In this document: positions 44,494-53,712 of the stretch, in pieces
How the letters are laid out: every line of letters begins with the position of its first letter
Position numbering within the stretch: the first letter of the stretch is position 1
Assembly (NCBI GenBank): GCA_902533585.1
Contig: CACAMG010000003.1
Location: 1 to 57,468 of the forward strand
Source: an uncultured Pelagibacteraceae bacterium
GTDB taxonomy: Bacteria; Pseudomonadota; Alphaproteobacteria; Pelagibacterales; Pelagibacteraceae
Reading direction: 5' to 3'
DNA length: 57,468 nucleotides
Translations under genes and position numbers: made by a program
The notes under the pieces: model-generated
Database searches by the model: none
Told to the model about the DNA's origin: nothing
What the model saw: the letters and a program-made list of their open reading frames with translations, nothing else

Positions 44494-45509
44494 TGATTAA
44501 TACAGATGTTGTCATAATAGGAGCGGGTCCAGTTGGTCTGTTTTGTGCTCATCAATTAGGTATAATTGGACTCAAATGTGAAATTATTGATAACTTAGAT
44601 AAAATTGGTGGACAATGCATTGAACTTTATCCTGATAAACCAATTTATGATATACCAGCTATTCCAGAATGCAGCGGAGAAGAATTAACTAATAATTTAA
44701 TTGAACAAATAAAACCATTTAATATTAAATTTCATTTAAATGAAAGAGTGGAAGAAATTAAAAACGAAAACAATAAATGGGTTTTAAAAACGAGCAAATC
44801 AAAAGAATTTAATGCACCAAATATTGTTATAGCTGGTGGAGTGGGGTCATTTGAGCCAAGAAAATTTGCAATTGAAGAATGTAAAAAATTTGAAGACAAA
44901 TCAATTTTTTATTCAGTAAAAGATAAAACTATATTTAAAGATAAGTCAGTTGCGATTTTTGGCGGAGGAGATAGCGCTTTAGATTGGGCTATCGAACTAT
45001 CTAAAAACTCAAAAGTAACTTTGGTTCACAGAAGAAATGAATTTAGAGGAAGTCAATCTAGCGTTGATACAGTTAAAAAACTTGAAAAAGATGGAAAATT
45101 AGAAATATTTACTGAATATCAATTATCCGCTGTTAAAGGAAACAGCTCAATTGAAAACATAGATATAAAGCATGATGATGGAAAAATAAAAACATTAAAA
45201 ACTGATTATATTTTAGGATTTTTTGGATTAATTATGCAACTCGGTCCAATATTAAATTGGGGATTAAATTTAGATAAAAAAACAATTCCGGTTAATACTG
45301 AAAACTTTGAAACAAATAAAAAAGGAATATTTGCAATAGGAGATATATGCACTTATCCGGGCAAACTTAAACTAATTTTATCAGGGTTTCATGAGGGAGC
45401 TTTGGCTGCAAGAGGATGTTTTAAATATGCTAGACCTGACGAAAAATATAGATTTGAATTTACAACATCTTCAAAAAAAGTAAAAGACAGGCTCGGCGTT
45501 AAAGAATGA
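44493..45509 (+). CDS. Ferredoxin--NADP+ reductase / thioredoxin reductase-like flavoprotein
   Basis: DVVIIGAGPVGLFCAHQLG, GGQCIELYPDKPIYDIPAIP, FGGGDSALDWAIEL, FAIGDICTYPGKLKLILSGFHEGALAA. Confidence 0.93.
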   Translation: MINTDVVIIGAGPVGLFCAHQLGIIGLKCEIIDNLDKIGGQCIELYPDKPIYDIPAIPECSGEELTNNLIEQIKPFNIKFHLNERVEEIKNENNKWVLKTSKSKEFNAPNIVIAGGVGSFEPRKFAIEECKKFEDKSIFYSVKDKTIFKDKSVAIFGGGDSALDWAIELSKNSKVTLVHRRNEFRGSQSSVDTVKKLEKDGKLEIFTEYQLSAVKGNSSIENIDIKHDDGKIKTLKTDYILGFFGLIMQLGPILNWGLNLDKKTIPVNTENFETNKKGIFAIGDICTYPGKLKLILSGFHEGALAARGCFKYARPDEKYRFEFTTSSKKVKDRLGVKE

Positions 45510-46135
45510 TTGAATTATTTTCGGCTGATACTCCAAATGGAAAAAAAATCAGTATTATGCTTGAAGAAATAGGTTATCAATATAAAGTTACCAAAGTAAA
45601 TCTTTTCAAAGACGAACAGTTTAAACCAGAGTTTAGAAAAATTAGTCCATTTAGTAAAATTCCAGTAATTATAGATCACGATAATAATAAAGAAACAGTA
45701 TTCGAATCTGGAGCAATACTTATGTATCTTGGAGAGAAAAGTAAAAAATTTTATAATCCAAAAGAAAGATTAAAGATTAATCAATGGCTTATGGGACAAA
45801 TGGCTTATGTGGGTCCTATGATTGGACAGCATCACCAGTTTCATCATTATAACCCTGGAAAGAGTAAATTTGGAGAAGAAAGATACTTTAAAATAACAAA
45901 AACCATTTATGGGGATTTAGATGAAAGATTAGGGCAATCTGAGTTTCTTGCAGGTGAAAATTATACGATAGCTGATATAGCTACATGGCCATGGATAGCT
46001 AGACATGAATGGCATGATGTAGGACTCAAAAATTTTAAAAATTTAACCAGGTGGTATTTAAAAATATCAAAGAGAGATGCAGTAATTAAAGGATTTGATT
46101 TTATGAATAGAGGAGAAATAATACCTAAACCTTAA
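45506..46135 (+). CDS. Glutathione S-transferase family protein
   Basis: IELFSADTPNGKKISIMLEEIGYQYKV, PVIIDHDNNKETVFESGAILMYLGEK. Confidence 0.92.
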   Translation: MIELFSADTPNGKKISIMLEEIGYQYKVTKVNLFKDEQFKPEFRKISPFSKIPVIIDHDNNKETVFESGAILMYLGEKSKKFYNPKERLKINQWLMGQMAYVGPMIGQHHQFHHYNPGKSKFGEERYFKITKTIYGDLDERLGQSEFLAGENYTIADIATWPWIARHEWHDVGLKNFKNLTRWYLKISKRDAVIKGFDFMNRGEIIPKP

Positions 46136-46554
46136 TCGTCAGCGTAAACTTTTTCGTCTTTTTCATGTCTTTCTTGTGCAGCTATACAAAGATTTGCGAC
46201 AGGTCTTGCAATTAACCTTTTTAAACCAATAGGCTCTCCTGTATCTTCACAATAGCCATAGGTCCCGTTTTGTATTTTTTTTAAAGCTGAATCAATTTTT
46301 GAAATTAATTTAATTTGTCTGTTAATTGCTCTCATCTCTACATTTTTTTCAGTATATGAGCTTGCTTGATCAACGATATCAGCAGATGAACTGTTGTCAT
46401 CCATAGAGTTGTTGTATAAAGCTTCATTATTAGTTTTAACCAGCTCTGTTTTCCAGTCAGTCAGTTTTTTTTTAAAAAATGCCAAATGTTTAGCACACAT
46501 ATATTTTTCTTTTTCCTTTGGAATATAGGTTTTAGAGATTTTAACCATAGTCAA
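46132..46554 (-). CDS. dksA: DksA/TraR-family regulator with degenerate zinc finger
   Basis: IQNGTYGYCEDTGEPIGLKRLIARPVANLCIAAQERHE. Confidence 0.9.
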   Translation of the reverse strand: MTMVKISKTYIPKEKEKYMCAKHLAFFKKKLTDWKTELVKTNNEALYNNSMDDNSSSADIVDQASSYTEKNVEMRAINRQIKLISKIDSALKKIQNGTYGYCEDTGEPIGLKRLIARPVANLCIAAQERHEKDEKVYADD

Positions 46555-46627
46555 ATTTTAAACGTGGGTGAATATATTCATCAATTAATGGGTGTCAAGA
46601 TAGCTTTAATTGTATAAATTAAGAAAA

Positions 46628-47929
46628 ATGGCCATAAATAAAAACAATATAGGAAATTTATTTTACATTTTTCTAACAATTCATCTGATTGTTTGGACAG
46701 CAATACCAACGTTTACGAATAATAATTTACCTCTAGATACGATTGAAGCTTTAGCTTGGGGAAGCAATTTGGATTGGGGATTTAATAAACATCCTCCAAT
46801 GAGTGCTTTTTTAGTTGAAATTTTTTATCAAATCTTCGGTCCACAAGATTGGGCTTATTATTTATTAAGTCAAATTTGTGTAATTGTTTCTTTTTTTGTT
46901 GTTTTTAAATTTGCAGAAGATTTTTTTGAAAACAAAATTTTTTGCCTATTATCAGTTTTATTACTTGAAGGGATTTATTTTCATAATTTCACCACTCCAG
47001 AATTTAATGTGAATGTTTGTTTGATGCCTTTCTGGTCACTAACAGTTCTATATTTATGGAAAGGCTTTAAAGACAATAAAATTATAGATTGGTTATTAGT
47101 TGGATTATTTGCAGGATTTGGATTTTTATCAAAATATTTATTTATCTATTTAGGTTTTGGAATTGATATTTTTTTAATTTATATGATTTATAAAAAGAAA
47201 ATTGATTTTAAATGTCTTGTCTCAATTATTCCATACTTAATAGTTCTATTTCCCCATATAATTTGGTTAACTGAAAATAATTATATAACGATAACTTATG
47301 GTTTTGATAGAACAGGAACTGGTAATCAAACTTTCTTAGATCACATAATTCATCCATTAATTTTTCTAGGAAAACAAATTGGAATATTAATACCTTTATT
47401 TTTGATGCTTTTATTTTTAAATAGTAAATTAAAAACTAAATTTAACTTTAAAGATAATAAATTATTATTTTTATTAGCAATAAATATTGTTCCAATAGCT
47501 TTTGTGCTTTTAACTTCTATGACTATGGGAGTTAAAATTAGAACAATGTGGATGTCACCTTTTTATTTATTCTTTGGGGTTTTAGTAATTTATGTTTCTC
47601 AATATAATATTAATTTAAATAAAATAAAAAAATTTAACATAGTATTTTTGACACTATTTTTTTTATTTCCATTTTCTTATGCATATATTTCAATTACAGA
47701 AATAAATAAAAGAACAGACTATCCTGGAAAAGAAGAAGCTAAAAAAGCTAGGATTTTTTATAGCAATCAAGCTCAGGTTGCTGGCGAAATAGCTTTTGTT
47801 AAAGGAAATGAATGGATTGCTGGAAACTTATCCTATCATTTAGACGAAAGACCAAAGTGGATTTATAATTCCAATAATGTTTACTTATGTAATAAGAATT
47901 TAGAATGTATGAAATACAAGACAAAATAA
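46628..47929 (+). CDS. GT39/ArnT-like membrane glycosyltransferase
   Basis: Multi-TM protein with ALAWGSNLDWGFNKHPPMSAFLVEIFYQIFG near the N-terminus (PMT-type D/HPP motif). Start at MAINKN (the ORF track gives 46610). Confidence 0.82.
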   Translation: MAINKNNIGNLFYIFLTIHLIVWTAIPTFTNNNLPLDTIEALAWGSNLDWGFNKHPPMSAFLVEIFYQIFGPQDWAYYLLSQICVIVSFFVVFKFAEDFFENKIFCLLSVLLLEGIYFHNFTTPEFNVNVCLMPFWSLTVLYLWKGFKDNKIIDWLLVGLFAGFGFLSKYLFIYLGFGIDIFLIYMIYKKKIDFKCLVSIIPYLIVLFPHIIWLTENNYITITYGFDRTGTGNQTFLDHIIHPLIFLGKQIGILIPLFLMLLFLNSKLKTKFNFKDNKLLFLLAINIVPIAFVLLTSMTMGVKIRTMWMSPFYLFFGVLVIYVSQYNINLNKIKKFNIVFLTLFFLFPFSYAYISITEINKRTDYPGKEEAKKARIFYSNQAQVAGEIAFVKGNEWIAGNLSYHLDERPKWIYNSNNVYLCNKNLECMKYKTK

Positions 47930-47943
47930 TATATAATAATTAA

Positions 47944-48069
47944 ATGAATAATTTTCTTAACAGCAAAACAAAAAAGATTATATTTTTTATTGTAATAATT
48001 GGCGCAATAGAGCTTTCAGGACATGGAATATTTGCTTCACTTTTTAGATTTTTAGGTTCTTTAAATTAA
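47944..48069 (+). CDS. Small 41-aa single-TM protein
   Basis: ATG 47944 to TAA 48069: MNNFLNSKTKKIIFFIVIIGAIELSGHGIFASLFRFLGSLN; lies between two glycosyltransferase genes. Confidence 0.45.
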   Translation: MNNFLNSKTKKIIFFIVIIGAIELSGHGIFASLFRFLGSLN

Positions 48070-48072
48070 AAA

Positions 48073-48969
48073 ATGAAAATAATAATACTGATACCTATTT
48101 ATAACGATTGGGAATCTTCAATTAAACTTCTAGAAAATATAAATTCAGAAGTTGCAAATTTGGGATACAGTTTCTCTGTAGTAATTGTTAATGACGCGTC
48201 TACAGAAAATAAGCCTGAATTTTCAAACAGTTTGGAGAATCTTCAGTTCATTAAAATCTTAAATATGAAAGAAAATAGAGGTCATGGAAGATGTATTGCC
48301 ACTGGTTTAAAATACATATTTGAAAAAGAAGAATTTGATTATGTTATACCAATGGATGGTGATGGAGAAGATAGACCTGAAGAAATAAAACAATTTGTTG
48401 ATAATTTAAATTATCATCCAGACAAACCAATAGTAGGAGAAAGAATAAAAAGATCGGAAGGGATGTTTTTTAAATTTTGTTATAGTATTCATAAACTCCT
48501 TACATTTAGCTTTACAGGGAAATCAATAAAATATGGAAATTATAGTTGTTTACCAAAATCAATTGTTGAAAAAATGATTAACGAAAAGGCTACTTGGAAT
48601 AGTTTTTCAGGTTCTCTAGCTAAAGTTACCAAATATAGAGCAAGCGTTCCTTCAATAAGAGGAAAAAGATATTTTGGTCCAACCAAGATGAATTTTGTAA
48701 ATCTTATTAAACATTCTTTTTCAATAATGGCTGTTTTTAAATTTAATGTTTTAATAAGATCTATTCTTTTTTTGATTATCTACATGTATTTAATTTTACA
48801 AAATATTTCTGTTATAACAATAATTCCATTTTTAATAGTTATTTTTATGACAATTTTTATTTTCTTAATATCCAGAAGAGAAAATATTGAGGAATTGAAA
48901 AATTCTTTGACTAATATTGCAGATATAAGCATATTTAAAGAAAATAAAAACAATCTTCCATCAATTTGA
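48073..48969 (+). CDS. GT2-family glycosyltransferase with C-terminal TMs
   Basis: IIILIPIYNDWESSIKLL, VVIVNDASTEN, VIPMDGDGEDRPEEI, two C-terminal hydrophobic segments. Confidence 0.88.
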   Translation: MKIIILIPIYNDWESSIKLLENINSEVANLGYSFSVVIVNDASTENKPEFSNSLENLQFIKILNMKENRGHGRCIATGLKYIFEKEEFDYVIPMDGDGEDRPEEIKQFVDNLNYHPDKPIVGERIKRSEGMFFKFCYSIHKLLTFSFTGKSIKYGNYSCLPKSIVEKMINEKATWNSFSGSLAKVTKYRASVPSIRGKRYFGPTKMNFVNLIKHSFSIMAVFKFNVLIRSILFLIIYMYLILQNISVITIIPFLIVIFMTIFIFLISRRENIEELKNSLTNIADISIFKENKNNLPSI

Positions 48970-48975
48970 TAAACT

Positions 48976-49827
48976 ATGAAATTTGTTTCATTTAAACTCA
49001 AAAGCAATCCAAGCTTTGGAATTTATAATGATAAAAATATTACTGATTTAACTGGTAAAATTCTTGGTTGTTCTTCATTAAAAGAGCTAATCTCAAAAAA
49101 TGGAATATCAAAAGCAAAAAAATATGCAAAAGAAAATCCTGGCAATATAAGTTTAGATGATATTGAATTTTTACCAGTAATACCGAATCCAGGCAAAATT
49201 GTCTGCGTAGGTTTAAACTATAGTGATCATGTTAAAGAAATAGGAATTGTACTTGAGGAAAATCCTGTAATATTTCTTCGTGTTCCCGAAAGTCAAACTG
49301 CACATCAGCAACCTATACTAAGGCCAAAAGTATCAACGCATCTAGATTACGAATGTGAAATGGCTGTAATAATGAGTGAAACGGGAAAACATATTAAACC
49401 TGAAGATGCTTTAAAAAATGTTGTTGGTTATTCTTGTTATAATGAAAGTACAATTCGTGATTGGCAACAACATACAACACAATTTACTATAGGTAAAAAT
49501 TTTGAAAAAACAGGAAGCTTTGGGCCTCACTTAGTTTTAGCCGAAGATATTCCTGACTATACGAAACTAACAATCCAAACACGCTTAAATGGTAAAGTAA
49601 TGCAAAAAGCAAAATTAAATCAACTTATATTTGATATTCCATTTTTAATATCTTATGTTTCAAAAGCTATACCTTGGAGAGCTGGAGACGTTCTAGTTAC
49701 AGGCACACCAGGAGGAGTTGGTTTTAAAAGAAAACCACCCATTTTTATGAAAGATGGAGATAAAGTAGAAGTGGAAATATCAGATATAGGTATTTTATCC
49801 AATATAATTAAGGACGAAATACTTTAA
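48976..49827 (+). CDS. Fumarylacetoacetate hydrolase family protein
   Basis: KIVCVGLNYSDHVKE, LDYECEMAVIM, DVLVTGTPGGVGFKRKPP. Confidence 0.93.
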   Translation: MKFVSFKLKSNPSFGIYNDKNITDLTGKILGCSSLKELISKNGISKAKKYAKENPGNISLDDIEFLPVIPNPGKIVCVGLNYSDHVKEIGIVLEENPVIFLRVPESQTAHQQPILRPKVSTHLDYECEMAVIMSETGKHIKPEDALKNVVGYSCYNESTIRDWQQHTTQFTIGKNFEKTGSFGPHLVLAEDIPDYTKLTIQTRLNGKVMQKAKLNQLIFDIPFLISYVSKAIPWRAGDVLVTGTPGGVGFKRKPPIFMKDGDKVEVEISDIGILSNIIKDEIL

Positions 49828-49892
49828 ACTCCAAGTTAGACTTTTAAGCTTGATTTTTATTAAATTAGTATAGAAAATAAGATAATAAAATT

Positions 49893-51254
49893 ATGTCTGA
49901 CAAAATCAAATTTTTTCTAGAAGAAAATAAAATGCCAAAAACTTGGTATAATATTGCGGCAGATCTTCCAAAACCTCTTTCTCCAGTACTTCATCCCGGA
50001 ACACTTAAACCGGTTGGACCAGATGATTTAGCCCCCTTGTTTCCAATGGCACTTATAGGACAAGAAGTTTCTCAAGAAAGAGAGATTGAAATTCCTGAAC
50101 CCGTTAGAGAAATATATAAACAATGGAGACCTTCTCCACTTTATAGAGCAAGAAAATTAGAAAAAGCATTAGATACTCCGGCTAAAATTTATTATAAATA
50201 TGAAGGTGTAAGTCCAACAGGTAGTCATAAACCAAATACAGCTGTAGCCCAAGCTTTCTACAATAAAGAAGAAGGAACGAAAAAAATTACAACCGAAACA
50301 GGTGCAGGGCAATGGGGAAGCTCACTTGCTTTTGCATGTTCAATTTTCAAAATCGAACTTGATGTATATATGGTTAAAGTTAGTTATGAACAAAAACCAT
50401 ATAGAAAAATGATTATGCAGACATTTGGTGCTAATTGCTATGCTAGTCCATCTAACCGAACTCCGACAGGTAAAGCAATTTTAGAAAAAGATCCAAATAA
50501 TTCAGGAAGTTTAGGTATAGCTATTTCTGAAGCAGTAGAAATGGCAGCACAAGATGAATCAACCAAATATTCTCTTGGTAGTGTTTTAAATCATGTATTA
50601 ATGCACCAAACCATAGTTGGAAATGAAGCAATAATGCAAATGGAAATGGCCGATGATTATCCAGATATATTAGTTGGATGCACAGGCGGTGGAAGTAATT
50701 TTTCTGGATTGGTATTTCCATTTCTTGGAAAAAAATTTAGAGAAAAAAAAGATGTTAAAGTAATTGCTTGTGAACCAAAATCTTGTCCTTCTTTAACAAA
50801 AGGTAAATTTGCATACGATTTTGGAGACACAGGAAATCGAACACCTTTAGTTAAAATGCATACTTTAGGTTCTTCTTTTATGCCACCATCAACTCATTCT
50901 GGCGGCTTAAGGTATCATGGTATGGCACCAATGGTGAGCCACCTTGTAGATATAGGAGTTATTGAAGCTAAAGCTTTTGGTCAAAAAGAATGCTTCGATG
51001 CGGGTGTAAAATTTGCAAATACCGAGGGAATTGTTCCGGCTCCTGAAGCTACTCATGCTGTAAAAGGAGCAATAGATGCAGCGCTCGAGTGTAAAAAAAA
51101 TGGAGAAAAGAAAACAATTCTTTTCAATTTGTGTGGTCACGGTCATTTTGATATGCAAGCTTACGGTGATTATTTTAATAACAAACTTTCCGATGATAAA
51201 TATAATGAGGCAGAAGTAAATTCAGCATTGGAAAAATTACCTAAAATTGCTTAA
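49893..51254 (+). CDS. Tryptophan synthase beta-like protein, TrpB2 type (PLP enzyme)
   Basis: RPSPLYRARKLEKALDTPAKIYYKYEGVSPTGSHKPNTAVAQAFYN (PLP Lys), TETGAGQWGSSLAFA, CTGGGSNFSG; N-terminal extension typical of TrpB2. Confidence 0.92.
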   Translation: MSDKIKFFLEENKMPKTWYNIAADLPKPLSPVLHPGTLKPVGPDDLAPLFPMALIGQEVSQEREIEIPEPVREIYKQWRPSPLYRARKLEKALDTPAKIYYKYEGVSPTGSHKPNTAVAQAFYNKEEGTKKITTETGAGQWGSSLAFACSIFKIELDVYMVKVSYEQKPYRKMIMQTFGANCYASPSNRTPTGKAILEKDPNNSGSLGIAISEAVEMAAQDESTKYSLGSVLNHVLMHQTIVGNEAIMQMEMADDYPDILVGCTGGGSNFSGLVFPFLGKKFREKKDVKVIACEPKSCPSLTKGKFAYDFGDTGNRTPLVKMHTLGSSFMPPSTHSGGLRYHGMAPMVSHLVDIGVIEAKAFGQKECFDAGVKFANTEGIVPAPEATHAVKGAIDAALECKKNGEKKTILFNLCGHGHFDMQAYGDYFNNKLSDDKYNEAEVNSALEKLPKIA

Positions 51255-51295
51255 TAAGGAATAAGTTAAATCTACAAGATTGAAGAGCACTCAAT

Positions 51296-52498
51296 ATGTA
51301 TTTTATAAATCCGTTTAAGGCTTTAAGACCTAAAAAAGAAAATGCTTCTTCAGTTACGATAGCAAGCACAGATCATTTATCTGAAGATATGCAAAAAAAT
51401 CATCTGAAGAAAAATCCGTGGAGCTATCTAAGTGTTTTTAATGCGGAAAATAAAAAAAAATCAAAAGAACAATTTGAATTAATGAAAGAAAAATCAATAA
51501 TAACAAAAGAAAAAAACTTTTCTTTTTATATTTATAGAATTTCTAAAGAAAACTTCAAACAAGTTGGAATAGTTGGAACTGCGAAATTATCTGCTTATGA
51601 TAATTTGCATATTCGAGGTCACGAAGAAATTTTTTTTGAAAGATCTCAAAAAAGAATGAAACAAATGGAAAATCTAAATGCACAAATAGGGCCTATATAT
51701 GCGGTTTATCCCGATAATAAAGAGCTTAATGATTTAATAGAAAATGAGTTACTTAGTTCCCCAATATATTCTTTTAAAGGCATGGATAGATGTAAGCATG
51801 AGATGTGGGTGATTGATGCAAAAAATAAAATTGAAAAAATTTCTGAATTATTTAATTCCATAAATAGAATTTATATTGCCGATGGTCATCACAGAATGGA
51901 AGCTTTGTTAAAACTTTCACAATTTAAACAACACCAAAACCCCAATCATACTGGCGAGGAAGCTTACAATTTTTTTATGATAGCAATTTTCCCCAAAAGT
52001 CAGGCAAGAATACTTGATTATAATAGACTTATAAAAGATTTATATGGTTATTCACCTAAAGATTTTATTAAAGAAATTAAAAAAAAATTTAAAGTGGAAA
52101 AACAAAGTTCTTCATTCAAACCAGAAAAATCACAAATATTTGGAATGTATTTAGAAAAACAATGGTATTCTTTAGAACTTAAAGAAAAACCTCATCAAAA
52201 TTTATTTCACATTATTAATTTAGATATAAATTTGTTACACTACTATTTGTTAGAACCTATTTTAGGAATCGGAGATCCAAGATATGACAATAGAATTGAT
52301 TTTATTGCAGGATTTCACGGTTTAGAAGGTATTGAAAAAAAAGTTAATTCTGGAGAAGCGAAAGTTGGTTTTGCATTATTTGCTACTCAGATGGAAGATA
52401 TAATAAATTTTGCAGATAAAAGGCTAACTATGCCACCAAAATCAACTTGGTTTGATCCAAAACCATTGGACGGTTTGGTCGCATATGAATTTGAATAA
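51296..52498 (+). CDS. DUF1015-family protein
   Basis: PFKALRPKKENASSVTIASTDHLSEDMQKNHLKKNPWSYLSV, YIADGHHRMEALLKL, KVGFALFATQMEDIINFADKRLTMPPKSTWFDPKPLDGLV. Confidence 0.9.
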   Translation: MYFINPFKALRPKKENASSVTIASTDHLSEDMQKNHLKKNPWSYLSVFNAENKKKSKEQFELMKEKSIITKEKNFSFYIYRISKENFKQVGIVGTAKLSAYDNLHIRGHEEIFFERSQKRMKQMENLNAQIGPIYAVYPDNKELNDLIENELLSSPIYSFKGMDRCKHEMWVIDAKNKIEKISELFNSINRIYIADGHHRMEALLKLSQFKQHQNPNHTGEEAYNFFMIAIFPKSQARILDYNRLIKDLYGYSPKDFIKEIKKKFKVEKQSSSFKPEKSQIFGMYLEKQWYSLELKEKPHQNLFHIINLDINLLHYYLLEPILGIGDPRYDNRIDFIAGFHGLEGIEKKVNSGEAKVGFALFATQMEDIINFADKRLTMPPKSTWFDPKPLDGLVAYEFE

Positions 52499-52557
52499 AA
52501 TAAAACTAAAGCTTTTAAAAATATTTTTTATCGTTATAGGTTAAAAAAATCGTTTTT

Positions 52558-53712
52558 ATGGAAAAACCAACACTCAAACCACAGAACAACAATTTTTCAA
52601 GTGGACCATGCGCGAAACGTCCAGGCTGGAATATTGATGCTTTGAAAGAATCGCCAGTTGGAAGGTCACATAGATCTAAAGAGTGCAAAGATAAACTGAA
52701 TGAGGCAATAGTAAAATCAAAACAATTGTTAAAATTGCCAGATGATTATCTTTTAGGAATTATGCCAGGATCAAATACTGGTTCTTTGGAAGCGGCACTT
52801 TGGTCTTTATTAGGATCGAAGGGAGTTGATATTTTAGCTTGGGAGAATTTTGGAAAAGACTGGGTAACAGACGTAATTGATCAATTAAAAATCAAAAACG
52901 TAAATAGTCATATAGCTGATTACGGAAAACTTCCTGATTTAAGCAAAGTAAATTTTGACAATGATGTAATTTTTACATGGAATGGTACAACATCAGGAGT
53001 TAGAGTTCCTAACGCTAATTGGATATCAGAAGACAGAAAAGGATTAACTATTTGTGATGCTACTTCGGGTATTTTTGCAATGGAAATGGACTATAAAAAA
53101 CTTGATGTGATTACTTGGTCATGGCAAAAAGTTTTAGGTGGTGAAGCCTCACATGGCATGTTAGCTTTATCACCTCGAGCGGTTGAAAGATTAGAAACTT
53201 ATGTACCTGTTTGGCCAATTCCAAAACTATTTAGAATAGCAAATAAAAAAAAATTAATTAAAGGAATTTTTGAAGGAAGCACTATCAACACCCCTTCTAT
53301 GATTTGTGTTGAGGATGTTTTGGATGCTTTAAAGTGGGTAGATTCCATAGGTGGTTCAAAAGAACTAATAAAAATTTCAAACACAAACCTTAAAATAGTA
53401 GAAGAATGGGTAAATAAAAGTGAATGGATAAAATTTATGTGTGAAGATAAAAATTCAAGATCTGCTACTAGCATTACTCTTTCAATTAAAGACGAATGGT
53501 TTAATAATTTTGATGAAGAAAAACAAAGAGAAACAGTTAAAAAAATTGTTTCAACGCTCAAAAAAGAAGGAGTTGCTAATGATATCAATGGTTATGCTAA
53601 AGCTCCTCCTAGTCTTAGGATATGGGGTGGTGCAACAGTACAGAATAATGATATGAAAGCATTGCTGCCTTGGGTAGATTGGGCATATCATTTGGTAAAA
53701 AATAATGCCTAA
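52558..53712 (+). CDS. serC: Phosphoserine aminotransferase
   Basis: FSSGPCAKRPGWNIDAL, GIMPGSNTGSLEAALWSLLG, WSWQKVLGGEASHGMLALSPRAVERLE. Confidence 0.95.
   Translation: MEKPTLKPQNNNFSSGPCAKRPGWNIDALKESPVGRSHRSKECKDKLNEAIVKSKQLLKLPDDYLLGIMPGSNTGSLEAALWSLLGSKGVDILAWENFGKDWVTDVIDQLKIKNVNSHIADYGKLPDLSKVNFDNDVIFTWNGTTSGVRVPNANWISEDRKGLTICDATSGIFAMEMDYKKLDVITWSWQKVLGGEASHGMLALSPRAVERLETYVPVWPIPKLFRIANKKKLIKGIFEGSTINTPSMICVEDVLDALKWVDSIGGSKELIKISNTNLKIVEEWVNKSEWIKFMCEDKNSRSATSITLSIKDEWFNNFDEEKQRETVKKIVSTLKKEGVANDINGYAKAPPSLRIWGGATVQNNDMKALLPWVDWAYHLVKNNA

Noticed and set aside
49828-49892. Possible riboswitch upstream of trpB2
   Set aside because: The leader is only about 65 nt and AT-rich with no convincing paired architecture; a covariance-model search would be needed to claim one.
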